Positions 24,342 to 34,147 of a stretch of 64,000 nt of DNA are shown one piece after another. Source of the stretch: CAWCKS01 sp963763485 (lineage in GTDB: Bacteria; Pseudomonadota; Alphaproteobacteria; Rhizobiales; Xanthobacteraceae); NCBI GenBank assembly GCA_963763485.1, contig CAVXOW010000009.1, positions 444,225-508,224 of the forward strand. The letters run 5' to 3'. The notes beneath the pieces are model-generated. The model was not told the DNA's origin. It did not search any database and saw only the letters and a program-made list of their open reading frames with translations. Made by a program: the position numbers and the translations under genes. Position 1 is the first letter of the stretch, and the number at the start of each line of letters is the position of its first letter.

Positions 24342-25114
24342 CCGACGCACAGCACCGCTTTCTGCCGCTTCCGGTGTTCGCCGCGATCCTGATCCTGTGG
24401 GAGATCGCGGTCCGCAGTTCCGGACATCTGTCATTGTATCCTTATCCGGTCGGCGTGGTCGAAGCGGCGATCCGCACGATCGGTGACGGTTCGCTGATTG
24501 CTGCGACTCGCGGCAGCCTGTCTCGCGTCTTGATCGGATTTGCCGTCGGCGGGCTGCTCGGCATTCCGCTCGGGATGTTGATGGCGCTGTTGCCGCCGCT
24601 GAACCGGGCGATGGGCCCGATCATCGATTCGCTGCGCTCGATTGCGCCGATCGCCTGGATCCCCATGGCGCTGCTTTGGCTGGGAATCCGCGGTAATGCC
24701 GCGCTGTTCATCGTCGCCTACGCGGCCTTCTTTCCGTTCGTGCTCAACACCATCGAGGCGGTCCGCCAGATCGATCGCAATCTCATCAACGCGGCATCGG
24801 CGCTCGGCGCCAGCCGGGCGCTGATCCTGCGGACTGTGATCCTGCCGGGCTCGCTGCCGATCATCCTGACCGGCGCGCGCATCTCGCTCGCCTTTGCGTG
24901 GGGCTCGATCATCGCCGCCGAGCTCGCGATGGGCATCAAGGTCACCGCCGGCGGTTCGGGCGCGGTCGGGCTCGGCCAGCTCATGGTGAGCACGCTTTAC
25001 ATCCGTCGCGATGTCAACGGCCTCGTCCTCTACATGATCGTCATCGGGGTCATCAGCTGGACCATCGATGTCCTGATGCGGCGACTGCAACGGACTCTCA
25101 CGCCATGGCGATAG
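24338..25114 (+). CDS. NitT/TauT-type ABC permease 2
   Basis: A 258-residue permease similar to the one before. It has SIAPIAWIPMALLWLGI and an EAA loop AASALGASRALILRTVILPG (about residues 156-175), and around six membrane helices. ATG overlaps the previous stop. It should pair with permease 1 and the ATPase downstream. Confidence 0.9.
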   Translation: MTDAQHRFLPLPVFAAILILWEIAVRSSGHLSLYPYPVGVVEAAIRTIGDGSLIAATRGSLSRVLIGFAVGGLLGIPLGMLMALLPPLNRAMGPIIDSLRSIAPIAWIPMALLWLGIRGNAALFIVAYAAFFPFVLNTIEAVRQIDRNLINAASALGASRALILRTVILPGSLPIILTGARISLAFAWGSIIAAELAMGIKVTAGGSGAVGLGQLMVSTLYIRRDVNGLVLYMIVIGVISWTIDVLMRRLQRTLTPWR

Positions 25115-25924
25115 ATATGCACGCGAAAATCGAAGGCCGTGCCTTGAGCAAGACCTATGTGTCGTCCCGCACGCGGCGAGAAAGTCCAGGCGCTGAACAA
25201 TGTCTCGTTCGTGATCGGGGCCAATGAGTTTGTCAGCATCGTTGGCCCGTCGGGTTGCGGCAAGTCGACGCTGCTGTCGCTTGTCGCGGGCTTTGCGGCG
25301 CCGACCACCGGCGAGGTTCTGGTCGACGGCAAGGCAGTCAAAGGGCCGGACCCGCAGCGCGGCGTGATGTTTCAGGACTATGCGCTGTTTCCCTGGCGCA
25401 CGGTGCTCGGCAATGTCGAGTTTGGTCCGATGGCCCGTGGCGTCGGCTCCGCGGAACGACGCGCGTTGGCGCAACGGCACATCGAGAGGGTTGGTCTCGC
25501 CGGTTTCGAAAACCGCTTTCCGCACGAGCTTTCCGGCGGCATGCGGCAGCGCTGCGCGCTGGCGCGGCTGCTGGCCAATGAGCCGAAGGTCTGGCTGATG
25601 GACGAACCGCTCGCTGCGGTCGACCTGCAGACCCGAAATATCCTGCAGGACGAGCTGTTGCGGCTGTGGGGCGACGACGCGGATCCCGCGTCGCGCCGTG
25701 CGGTGATGTTCGTGACCCATGGCATCGACGAGGCAGTCTATTTGTCCGACCGCATCATCGTGCTGGGTCGGCGTCCGGGTCAGATCAAGGAGGTTGTCGC
25801 GATCGATCTGCCGCGGCCACGGCGATCCATTCGCAACAGCGCCGCCGCCGGCCGCTTTGTCGACCACATCTGGAACTTGATCCGCGACGAAGCCGCACAG
25901 GCCATCGTCGAGGAGACAGCTTGA
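25105..25924 (+). pseudogene. NitT/TauT-type ABC ATPase, one-base insertion near the N-terminus
   Basis: An ATPase of about 272 residues. Walker A GPSGCGKSTLLS, Q-loop FQDYALFPW, signature LSGGMRQR, Walker B VWLMDEPLAAVD and the switch His in VTHGIDEA are all intact. The expected N-terminus, MHAKIEGRALSKTYVSSRT (from the ATG at 25105 or 25117), is in another frame; ACGCGGCGAG at 25171-25180 has one G too many. A start at 25157 keeps the core but loses the A-loop Tyr (KTYVS) and has no ribosome site. Broken or misread; otherwise functional. Confidence 0.85.
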
Positions 25925-25964
25925 ATCAATCAGGCGCGAAGACAGAAGCAAAGGGGAGGAGCAA

Positions 25965-27185
25965 ATGAGCGTTACTTTGCCAAACCGTCGGTCGGTACTG
26001 CGAATCGGAGGCGCCGGCATCGGCGCGCTATTGAGCATGCCGCTGTTTCGCGCCAGTCCGGCGCTTGCCGACGCGCTCAAGATGACGATGGGCGTCGGTC
26101 TGACCAACGATGGCGCGCCGCTCGTGTTCGCCATGCAACGCGACAAGCTGCTGGATAAGGCGGCGACCGAGCTCGGGCTGCAGATCGATGCGGATTATCT
26201 GAATTTCCCCGTGCTGCTTCGCATGCTGCAGGGCCTCGCCGCTGGCCAGCTCGATATCGGCATGCTGGGTTCGACCCCGACCATCCGCAATCTGTCGCAG
26301 CCGAATGCCGCGGTGCCGATCGCGATTGCCGGTGGCGGCATAAAATTTCCGCTGCAGGTTCCGCCCAACTCGTCGATCAAGAACCTCGATGACCTCAAGG
26401 GCAAAACCGTTCTCACGATTGTCGGATCGGACCTTCACTTGGTCCTGAACCTGATGCTGCAGGCGCATTTCGGCACCGACGACGCCAAGGCGCTCGGCAT
26501 CACCGTGAAGAACATCCAGGCGTTCGCCGAACTCACGCGCGCTCAGTCGGGCATCGACGCTGTCCTCAACGTCGAGCCCGCCGCGCAGGGCGCCGTCAAT
26601 GCCGGAGAGCTCGTCAATCTCCTGCTCAATGACGGCACGACGGGGCCGGCCTATGATGGCCCGGAGGGGAAGGGGGCCGGTCACAAGATCGCCAGCTTCG
26701 CCAAGACGCCGTTTGCCCCGGAGGCATATTATCCGCATCGCATCTGGTGGGTGGCACGCCAGGAATTCCTGCAACAAAATCCGAAGGCCATAGTCGCCTT
26801 GCTGGTGGCGAATGCGCGGGCGACCAAGCTCGTGACGCAAATGACTCCGGACGCGGTGATCGATCTCGCGAGCCAGGACTGGTTCAGCGACCGTGCCGCG
26901 CAGCGGCCGTATGTGGAGAATATTCTCTATCGTCGCCGCGGCTGGTCATGGATTACCGAGGGCGACGCGCGGACCCTGGTCGGCCTGTCAAAGGTGAAGT
27001 CGATCTATCAGACGGAGCTCACCGGCGATGGCGTCAAGCGTCTGATGGCTCCCGCCGCGCCGCTCGCTCGCGACGCCTGGGAACGCGTCGGCAAGGACCC
27101 CGGTCCCGACGCATTCCTCGATACCAAGGCGATCGACGTGCGCGGCCTTCCACTGTGGGAGATCGATCGCTGGACGACACTGTAA
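25965..27185 (+). CDS. NitT/TauT-type substrate-binding protein, Tat-exported
   Basis: A 406-residue periplasmic binding protein. The leader NRRSVLRIGGAGIGALLSM has the twin-arginine pattern and ends near SPALADA. MGVGLTNDGAPLVFAMQRD, and GQLDIGMLGSTPTIRNL at about 92, are typical of the SsuA/TauA/NrtA family. It is the last gene of the importer; GGGGAGGAG precedes the ATG. The ligand cannot be read, but sulfonates and small acids are usual. Confidence 0.88.
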   Translation: MSVTLPNRRSVLRIGGAGIGALLSMPLFRASPALADALKMTMGVGLTNDGAPLVFAMQRDKLLDKAATELGLQIDADYLNFPVLLRMLQGLAAGQLDIGMLGSTPTIRNLSQPNAAVPIAIAGGGIKFPLQVPPNSSIKNLDDLKGKTVLTIVGSDLHLVLNLMLQAHFGTDDAKALGITVKNIQAFAELTRAQSGIDAVLNVEPAAQGAVNAGELVNLLLNDGTTGPAYDGPEGKGAGHKIASFAKTPFAPEAYYPHRIWWVARQEFLQQNPKAIVALLVANARATKLVTQMTPDAVIDLASQDWFSDRAAQRPYVENILYRRRGWSWITEGDARTLVGLSKVKSIYQTELTGDGVKRLMAPAAPLARDAWERVGKDPGPDAFLDTKAIDVRGLPLWEIDRWTTL

Positions 27186-27222
27186 CCCCATCATCGGTGG
27201 GGTCTGGGTAGGGAACGTCAGC

Positions 27223-28119
27223 ATGACCACGCCGCGCATCATCAAACGCGAGGCCGCTGTCGCTGTCCATCAAGCGAACGCGCTGACCGGCGAGGTGCCG
27301 TGCTGGGACGCAAGCTGCGAAACGGTTTGGTGGGTCGATATTCAGGGGCAACGGCTACTCGGATTCTCGCCACGAACCGGCTGCGCACAAGAGCACAATC
27401 TCCCGAGCATGCCCGGGCTTGTCGTGCTGCGGCGGGGTGGCGGTCTCGTCATCGGACTGGAGGATGGCTTGTACCCGTTCGACCCGGCGACCGGCTTAGG
27501 CGCGCGTCTCGCCGCAGTCGAAGCGGATGATACGCGAACCCGCATCAATGACGGCGCTGTGGATGCTGCCGGGCGGCTGTGGTTCGGCACCATGGATAAG
27601 ACCGGATCCGGCCAGCCGATCGGCAAGCTCTATTGCCTGTCGGCCGATTTGAGCCTGCGAGTTGTGCGAACCAATATCGGCGTTCCCAACGCCACTGCGT
27701 TCTCTCCGGATGGTCGTACGTTCTATTTTGCCGACACGCCGACCGGCAAGATCGAGGTCTGCGATTATGACGTCGACACGGCCACGCCGGGCCCACCACG
27801 CACTTTCGTCGCCTATCAAGGTGGCGAAAGGCCGGATGGCTTGTGCGTCGACGCCGAGGGTGCGCTGTGGATCGCCGTTGTCGACGGCGGTCGCCTGGAG
27901 CGGCGTCTCGCCGACGGAACGCTGCACACGATCGTCGAACTGCCGGTGTCACGCCCAACGATGCCCATCCTCGGGGGAGGCGATGGCAGCACCATGTTCA
28001 TCACATCGCAGCGGCGCTTTCTTGATGCCGCCCAGCTCGCCGCCGAACCGTTTGCCGGCGATCTTCTGATGATGCGCGCGGAAGTGCCGGGCGTCGCGCC
28101 ACGGCTGGCCGTGGTTTAG
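27223..28119 (+). CDS. SMP-30/gluconolactonase family lactonase
   Basis: A 298-residue six-bladed propeller. Metal ligands can be placed at Glu in GEVPCWD (about 24), Asn in RINDGAVD (about 107), Asn in PNATAFSPDG (about 155) and Asp in RPDGLCVDAEG (about 205). The family hydrolyses sugar lactones with Ca or Zn. It follows the importer by 37 bases, in the same direction, so a dehydrogenase, lactonase and dehydratase set is complete. GC-rich hairpin ACCCCA/TGGGGT lies just before it. Confidence 0.9.
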   Translation: MTTPRIIKREAAVAVHQANALTGEVPCWDASCETVWWVDIQGQRLLGFSPRTGCAQEHNLPSMPGLVVLRRGGGLVIGLEDGLYPFDPATGLGARLAAVEADDTRTRINDGAVDAAGRLWFGTMDKTGSGQPIGKLYCLSADLSLRVVRTNIGVPNATAFSPDGRTFYFADTPTGKIEVCDYDVDTATPGPPRTFVAYQGGERPDGLCVDAEGALWIAVVDGGRLERRLADGTLHTIVELPVSRPTMPILGGGDGSTMFITSQRRFLDAAQLAAEPFAGDLLMMRAEVPGVAPRLAVV

Positions 28120-28190
28120 AGTGCGACTGACGGACCCGCCGATGGCCCCGGTTGTTTATGAGCGGGCTCAGCGGCTCGCCAGACTGTACC

Positions 28191-29331
28191 TCAGGTCGGA
28201 TGCCACCAGCTGCCCTTGAGCACGACACCATCGATTTTGATTTTCTTGCTGCCGATCATCTGCTCCCCGAGCGAGTTGACAAAAGGGAACCGGCCTTCGC
28301 TGACCGAGAAAATCGTCGCATCACCGGCTGAGCCCGGGCGCAGTGTCCCAAGCTCGGGCCGGCGAATTGCGGCCGCGGCGTTGACGGTTGTTGCGCGAAT
28401 GACGTCGGCGAGCGGCATACCAAGGTTGAGAAATTTGGAGAGCGTGGTCGCCTGGTCGAAAACAGGACCTTCCAGATTGAGGATGTGAAGATCGGAGGAG
28501 ATGGTGTCCGGGACGAAGCCTGCAGCGAGCATGGCCCGGGCCGTCTTGAATGCGAATGAACCCATGCCGTGGCCGACATCGAACAGAACACCGCGCTGGC
28601 GCGCTGCAAACACCGCGGGCTTGATCGCACCTTGGCCCGTGACCGGAGAATTCGGGAACGGACGGAAGCAATGGGTCAGCACGTCACCCGGCCGCAGGCG
28701 GTCCAGAACGTCCTCATAGCTCGGCGGCGGCTCGTCGATATGGCACATCAACGGCAAGGCGAGCTCTTCGGCGGCCTGCAGCGCAATGTCGAGCGGGGCA
28801 GCGCCGGATGATCCGCTGGCATTGCGGCCGACGCGCACCTTGATCCCGATCGATCACGTCGCGATGGTCGTTGGCAACAGCCACGGCATCGGCCGGGCTC
28901 ATCAATCGGAGATCGCTGCTTTCGCCGACCATGATGCGTTTGGAGAATGCGAATATGCCGGCAAATGACACATGGAGGTAAGCGAGAATGCGCGGCTCGC
29001 TAGGTTCGATGACATGCTTGAGAAATCCGAGGAAGTTGCCTGGGCCGGCGCTTCCGGCGTCGACCAGGGTCGTGACGCCGCTCTGGCGGGCAGCGTCCGT
29101 CGCATCGACCCCAAGCGAGGTGCCGCCCCAATAGACGTGGGTATGAAGATCGATGAAGCCCGGCGCGACCAGTCGTCCGCTGACGTCGCGGATGTCAGCC
29201 CCTTCTGCCGACTTGATATCTTTCCCGATTGCCGCGACGCGGCCCGCAGCAAAGGCAATGTCGGCTGCCCCGTCGAGGTTCTGAGAAGGATCGACAATAT
29301 GGCCGCCTTTGAGAATGAGGTCATGGGCCAT
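28191..29331 (-). pseudogene. Amidohydrolase/deacetylase-family metallohydrolase, frameshifted
   Basis: A product of about 379 residues in two frames. The first part, from 29331, has ILKGGHIVDPSQNLDG and the HxH site FIDLHTHVYWGG; the second ends near 28191 with MCHIDEPP, LTHCFRPF and ISSDLHI, supplying the other His and Asp ligands, and IKVRVGRNASG with the carbamylated Lys. The junction is at 28845-28847, where a run of three G (minus strand) should be two. Family members remove acyl groups or open cyclic amides. Convergent with the lactonase gene. Confidence 0.85.
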
Positions 29332-29354
29332 CGGGTAGTTCCTGTTGCTAGCTA

Positions 29355-29436
29355 GAGTATGATCCGGAAAAGTGTGAAGCGGCTTTCCGAGAATCTAAAG
29401 CGCGATGTTATTCAATCAAATCTCATCGCGCTTTAG
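29355..29436. repeat. Two adjacent palindromic repeats
   Basis: At 29355-29391 lies a copy of the GGAAAAGTGTGAAGCGG element, seen also at 32256. At 29395-29436, CTAAAGCGCGATG and CATCGCGCTTTAG form a perfect 13-bp inverted repeat with a 16-base AT-rich loop. The pair fills the gap between the RpiR gene and the amidohydrolase gene and may end rpiR transcription on the minus strand. Confidence 0.75.
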
Positions 29437-29450
29437 GAATCGCGGGTCGG

Positions 29451-30407
29451 TCAATCGCCAAGCGGGTCGCTAGCGTTGCCATTGGCCTTCATCAGCTCGT
29501 ATTTGATGCGCCGCATACGGGCTTGCGCTTCACGCGGCCTGCAGTAGGCCGTTGTGGCCGCCAGCAGGTCGATCACGGCGAGCAGCGCATAGCGTGACGC
29601 CGTCGGCTTCAGCGCATCCGGCGCTTCCGCGATGTGCACCGCGAGCGCAACGTCGGCGATTGCCGCGAGCGGGCTGCGCGGCTTGGTCACTGCGATGATC
29701 AGTGCGCCATATTGCTTGGCGACCGTCGCCGCTTCGATGACCTCGGCTGCACTGCCGGTTGTCGAAACGGCGACCACGACATCATTGCGGCCGAGCGTCG
29801 CCGCAACCATCCGCATCAATTTCGGGTCCGACGAATGCGAAACGGCGACGCCGAGGCGGAAGAAGCGATGTTCCACCTCCGCAACCGCAACCGTCGAGCC
29901 GCCGCCGACACCGAAGGCCGCGAGCTTCGAACAATTGGCGATCGCCTCGGCGGCCTTCTCGACGTCTTCCTTGCGCAACTGCTGTTCGACGGCAGTGATC
30001 GCCCGACGAATCTCCTGAAATACCGACTGCCACAGCGCCGGCCGGGCAAGATCGGTACCGACATGCGGCGGCAACTCGAGATAGATGCGGCCGACGGCTA
30101 TCGCCTGCGCAAGCCTCACCTTCAGCTCACGCACGCCGCGGCAGCCCACCGAACGGCTGAAGCGGGTCACCGTGGGCTCGCTGACGCCGGCGCGCCGTGC
30201 GAGGTCGCCGTTGCTGGCGTGAACGGCGTAGTCCACGTCCGCGAGCACGGTCGTCGCGACGCGCTGTTCCGAGCGGCTCAGCGTCGGGCCGATCTGTCTG
30301 ACGACGGAAATGATGTCGTCGGGTACGAGGCCACCGCGGCGCGACGCATCATTGTCCGACGCTTCGCCAGGCAGTGCTTCCCGCGTTCGCTTCGCCGCTC
30401 GTACCAA
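29451..30407 (-). CDS. RpiR-family transcriptional regulator (HTH plus SIS domain)
   Basis: A 318-residue regulator. The N-terminal HTH is at about residues 30-105 (LSRSEQRVATTVLADVDYAV, then NGDLARRAGVSEPTVTRFSR), and a SIS sugar-phosphate domain follows (AAFGVGGGSTVAVAEVEHRF, VAVSTTGSAAEVIEAA). Such proteins sense phosphosugars or related ligands. It is divergent from the dipeptide-type importer at 30709 and likely controls that and the amidohydrolase. The first 25 residues are long for the family, and an inner start is possible. Confidence 0.92.
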   Translation of the reverse strand: MVRAAKRTREALPGEASDNDASRRGGLVPDDIISVVRQIGPTLSRSEQRVATTVLADVDYAVHASNGDLARRAGVSEPTVTRFSRSVGCRGVRELKVRLAQAIAVGRIYLELPPHVGTDLARPALWQSVFQEIRRAITAVEQQLRKEDVEKAAEAIANCSKLAAFGVGGGSTVAVAEVEHRFFRLGVAVSHSSDPKLMRMVAATLGRNDVVVAVSTTGSAAEVIEAATVAKQYGALIIAVTKPRSPLAAIADVALAVHIAEAPDALKPTASRYALLAVIDLLAATTAYCRPREAQARMRRIKYELMKANGNASDPLGD

Positions 30408-30708
30408 AGGCCGTCACCCCAAGTGCTCGCTTGAGGCTGTTCAACGAGCCTGCGAGACATTTCCTGTAAGAAACTTTCGCGCCGTCGGCGCCATTGCAAC
30501 GCCGAATTTAGGCGGCTTTCTCAGTTACGACAAGATTGTTCTTGAAAAGCGCGCCGGATTGTTTGTAACTTTCTAACGGACGTCAGTCGCAAGTCATTCA
30601 AGACAAGTCTTTCAAGAAGAGATGTCATCGGGTCAGCACGAGCATGGCGAACAATGCCGCCCCGGGCTGACTGATCGATCCGAAACACCTTTCAGATGGG
30701 AGGGGAAG

Positions 30709-32251
30709 ATGCGATCCGGATTGGGAGCTTTGATGCGCAGCGCTGCGGCCGTCGCCGCAGCCTTGTTCCTGAACGCCCAGGCCAACGCCGCCGGGATACT
30801 TCGCGAAGCGACGATCGGCGAACCACCGCCGCTCGATGTGATGCTGACCACCGCCGACGTCGCCGCGGTGATCGGCCGCCACATCTTCGAAACGCTTTAT
30901 GCCTATGACTTCGAACTACAATCCGCGCCCGCTGCTGGCCGACAGCGACCGCGTCGGTGACGGCGGCAAGACCATCGTCATCACGCTGCGTCAGGGAGTT
31001 GCGTTTCACAATGGCAAGGAGATGACAGCGAGCGATGTCGTCGCTTCGATCAAGCGCTGGGGTCAGTTCGGCGCGCGCGGCAAGCTGCTGATGGGCAATG
31101 CTACGTCCGTCGAAGCCACCGGCAAATACGAGGTCACGCTCAAACTGTCGGCGCCGAACGGTGCATGGAAAACCCTGATAGCCGACGTCAATGGCGGCCT
31201 CGCGATCTATCCGGAAGAGATCGTCAGCAAGGCCGGCAATCAGCCGATCGAGCAGAAAGATTACATCGGAACCGGCCCTTACAAGTTCAAGGAATGGCGA
31301 CCGAACCGCTACGTCGAGGTCGAGAAGTTCGACCGCTACACCTCTCGCAAGGACGCCGGCGATGGCTTTGCCGGCGCTCGCGTCGCCAACTTCGACGCCA
31401 TCCGCTTCGTTCCGGTGCCCGATGTCGGCACCCGCGTCAGTGGCGTTCAGGCCGGCGATTACGACTACGCCGAGATGATCTCAGGCGATCTGTACGACAC
31501 GCTGAGCGCCGACAAGTCGATCCATGTCGTGCGCAGTAATGCCCCGATCTTTGGCCTCTTCTTCATGAATTCGAAGGAGGGCATTCTCAAGGACAACTAC
31601 AAGCTTCGCCGTGCCATCCAGATGGCGCTGGACAAATCGCAGGCGCAACGTGTCGCCTTTGGCCCCAAAGGCCTGTGGGATGCGCAAGGCTCGATCTATC
31701 CGCAGGGCAGCTACTGGTATTCGACCGCGGGCATCGATGCCTACAGCCAGCACGACGCCAAGAAGGCGAAGGAGCTTGCCAAGGAGGCTGGTTACACCGG
31801 GACGCCGATCCGCTTATTGGTTTCGACCAACTATCAGGCCCACTTCGACGAAGCGACGGTGTTCACGCGGCAACTGGCCGAAGCCGGCATCAACATCCAG
31901 ATGATGGTCGTCGACTGGGCGACATTGCTCAAGATGCGCGGTCAGTCCGAACAGTGGGACATGTTCGTCACCCACCACGGCTTTTCGCCGGATCCGCTGC
32001 TCTTCACCTTCATGAACGCGACCTATCCCGGCTGGTGGGACACTCCGGAGATCGGCGCGCTGCGGACCGAACTGACCAGCTCATCGGATCAGACCGCGCG
32101 CAAGGCAATCTGGGACAAGATCCAGGCGCTGCTCTACGAGCAGGTTCCGGTCATGAAGGTCGGCGATGCCTACACCTACGATATCGCCTCGCCAAAGCTG
32201 AAGGGCCTCAATCCGAACGGTCCGGCGTTCTGGAACGTGTCGGTGCAGTGA
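30709..32251 (+). pseudogene. Family 5 (oligopeptide-type) substrate-binding protein, frameshifted
   Basis: A product of about 514 residues split by one base. The first frame carries the signal peptide MRSGLGALMRSAAAVAAALF, ending near ANAA, and AVIGRHIFETLYAYD; from 30912 the other frame continues SNYNPRPLLADSDRVGDGGK to the end. GCCTATGACTTCG at 30901-30913 has a doubled T. VTLRQGVAFHNGKEMTASDV-type sequence and IGTGPYKFKEW fit dipeptide and glutathione binding proteins. GGGAGGGGAAG precedes the ATG. Two permeases and two ATPases follow. Confidence 0.87.
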
Positions 32252-32255
32252 TGTC

Positions 32256-32305
32256 GAGCATGATCCGGAAAAGTGTGAAGCGGTTTTCCGAAAAAGATTA
32301 TGCTC
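32256..32305. repeat. GGAAAAGTGTGAAGCGG palindromic repeat
   Basis: GAGCATGATC and GATTATGCTC are imperfect inverted arms around GGAAAAG and TTTTCC. It lies between the binding-protein stop and the permease start, where such hairpins often protect the upstream mRNA and lower downstream expression. Relatives are at 11504 and 29355. Confidence 0.75.
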
Positions 32306-32340
32306 AATCAAAAGGCTGATCGGCGAGTGGCAGGCTGCTC

Positions 32341-33288
32341 ATGTGGTCATATGCGCTGAAGCGCGGCGGCGCGACCGCGGTGACGCTTGCCGCGGCGTCG
32401 GTTGTGATCTTTGCATTCATTCACCTCGTTCCGGGCGATCCGATCTATGTCCTGCTCGGTGACACGGCAACACCGGATCAGGTCGACGCGCTGCGTCGCC
32501 AGCTCGGCCTCGATCAGCCGATCATCGTGCAATACCTGAACTGGGCCGGCCAGGCGCTGCGCGGCAACCTCGGACGCTCGATCTTCTTTCAGGCGCCAGT
32601 GCTTTCGGTGATCGCCGATGGCGCTGAGACGAGCATGCTGCTGGCCAGCATGACCATGATCTGGGTCGCGCTGATCGGCCTGCCGATCGGCATGATCGCC
32701 GCGGTCAAGCACGGCACCTGGCTCGACCAGGGGCTGTCCGGCGCCGCCATGCTGATGGCGTCGGTGCCGACGTTCTGGGTCGGGCTTTACCTGATCCTGA
32801 TTTTCGCCGCCTGGCTTGGCTGGCTGCCGAGCTCGGGCTACCCGTCCGTGTTCGAGGGCGGCGGCATCGCCAACCTGCGCTACCTGATCCTGCCGAGCCT
32901 CACCCTTGCGGCCCCGAACGCCGCGCTGATCCTGCGCCTGACCCGCGCCAGCATGCTCGACGTCTCGCGCGAGGATTATGTGCGCACCGCGCGCGCTAAG
33001 GGCATTCGCCCATGGCAAGTCGTGCGCCGGCACATCCTGCGCAACGCGCTGCTGACCATCGTCGCCGCGTTCGGTTTCACGTTTGCGGCGCTGCTGTCGG
33101 AAGCCGTCGTGACCGAGACCGTGTTTGCGTTGCCCGGCATCGGTCGCCTGGTGGTGCAATCGATTCTGCGCCGCGATTACCCGGTGATCCAGGGCGTCAT
33201 CCTGGTCATCGTGGTGCTTTATCTCATGATCAACCTGATCGTCGATCTGTCTTATCGCCTGCTCGACCCGCGCGTGGAGCTGCAGTGA
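32341..33288 (+). CDS. Dipeptide/oligopeptide-type ABC permease 1 (DppB-like)
   Basis: A 315-residue inner-membrane permease of DppB length. HLVPGDPIYVLLGDTATPDQ (about 29-48) is the family mark, and the EAA loop reads VRTARAKGIRPWQVVRRHIL (about 214-233). FALPGIGRLVVQSILRRDYP is the typical C-terminal end. Part of the importer with the genes on both sides. Confidence 0.93.
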   Translation: MWSYALKRGGATAVTLAAASVVIFAFIHLVPGDPIYVLLGDTATPDQVDALRRQLGLDQPIIVQYLNWAGQALRGNLGRSIFFQAPVLSVIADGAETSMLLASMTMIWVALIGLPIGMIAAVKHGTWLDQGLSGAAMLMASVPTFWVGLYLILIFAAWLGWLPSSGYPSVFEGGGIANLRYLILPSLTLAAPNAALILRLTRASMLDVSREDYVRTARAKGIRPWQVVRRHILRNALLTIVAAFGFTFAALLSEAVVTETVFALPGIGRLVVQSILRRDYPVIQGVILVIVVLYLMINLIVDLSYRLLDPRVELQ

Positions 33289-34146
33289 AGGGCAACGGCA
33301 TGACCATGTTGCTCGCGCCCTTCGTGGCTCGCCCGATCGCTCTTGTGGGCCTCGGTGTCCTTGTTGCCATGGTGCTTGCGGCGATTCTTGCGCCATTGCT
33401 TGCGCCGTACGATCCTTACGCGATCGATCCGATCAATCGTCTCATGCCGCCCGACGCCGCGCACTGGTTCGGCACCGATCAGTACGGCCGCGATACGCTG
33501 TCGCGCGCGATCTACTCGGCGCGCATGGCCTTGCTGATGGGCGCAGGCGTCGTCACGTTCGCGATGCTCACAGGCGTGCCGATCGGCGTTGTCTCGGCCT
33601 TGTTCCCGCGCCTTGGCCACGTGCTGATGCGCATGGTCGACGTGCTGATGGCCTTTCCCTCGCTGCTGCTTGCGCTCGGTCTCATCGTCATCCTCGGCCC
33701 GAGCGTCGCCAATTCGATCATCGCCATCGGCGCAGCCTACCTGACGACGACCACGCGCATCATCTACGGCCTCACGCTGCGCTTGCGCGCCGAGACCTAT
33801 GTCGAGGCCGCGCGCAGCATGGGGTCGGGAACGGGATGGCTGATCACGCAGGCACATCCTGCCCAACCTGGTCTCGCCGCTATTGGTGCAGGCGAGCTTC
33901 GTCTTCGCCTTCGCCCAGCTCGGCGCGGCGTCGCTCGATTTTCTCGGGCTTGGCGCGCCTCCTGACATCCCGAGCTGGGGCAACATGCTTGCGGAGTCGC
34001 GCACCTTCATCACCCGCGCGCCGTGGCTGTTGTTTTTTCCCGGCATGATGATCGTGCTGTCGGCGTTTTCGCTGAACCTCGTCGGCGACGCGCTGCGCGA
34101 TCGCCTCGATCCGCGGTTCCGCGAAATGCTCGGCGGGGAGGGTTGA
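33285..34146 (+). pseudogene. Dipeptide-type ABC permease 2 (DppC-like), frameshifted
   Basis: About 286 residues. HWFGTDQYGRDTLSRAIYSA and YVEAARSMGSGTGWLIT (EAA loop) lie in the first frame; from 33852 the second frame gives HILPNLVSPLLVQASFVFAF and FLGLGAPPDIPSWGNML, family-typical. CACGCAGGCAC at 33846-33856 has one G too many. The GTG at 33285 overlaps the previous stop; ATG at 33300 is an alternative. Ends 2 bases before the ATPase gene. Confidence 0.87.
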
Positions 34147-34147
34147 C

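Noticed and set aside
24431..26146. 571-codon open frame on the minus strand opposite the ABC importer
   Set aside because: Low-complexity composition, no motif, and it covers three well-supported genes on the plus strand.
27183..27206. Hairpin ACCCCA/TGGGGT between the binding protein and the lactonase gene as a terminator
   Set aside because: Only six base pairs and no T run; the lactonase gene follows in 20 bases and is likely in the same transcript.
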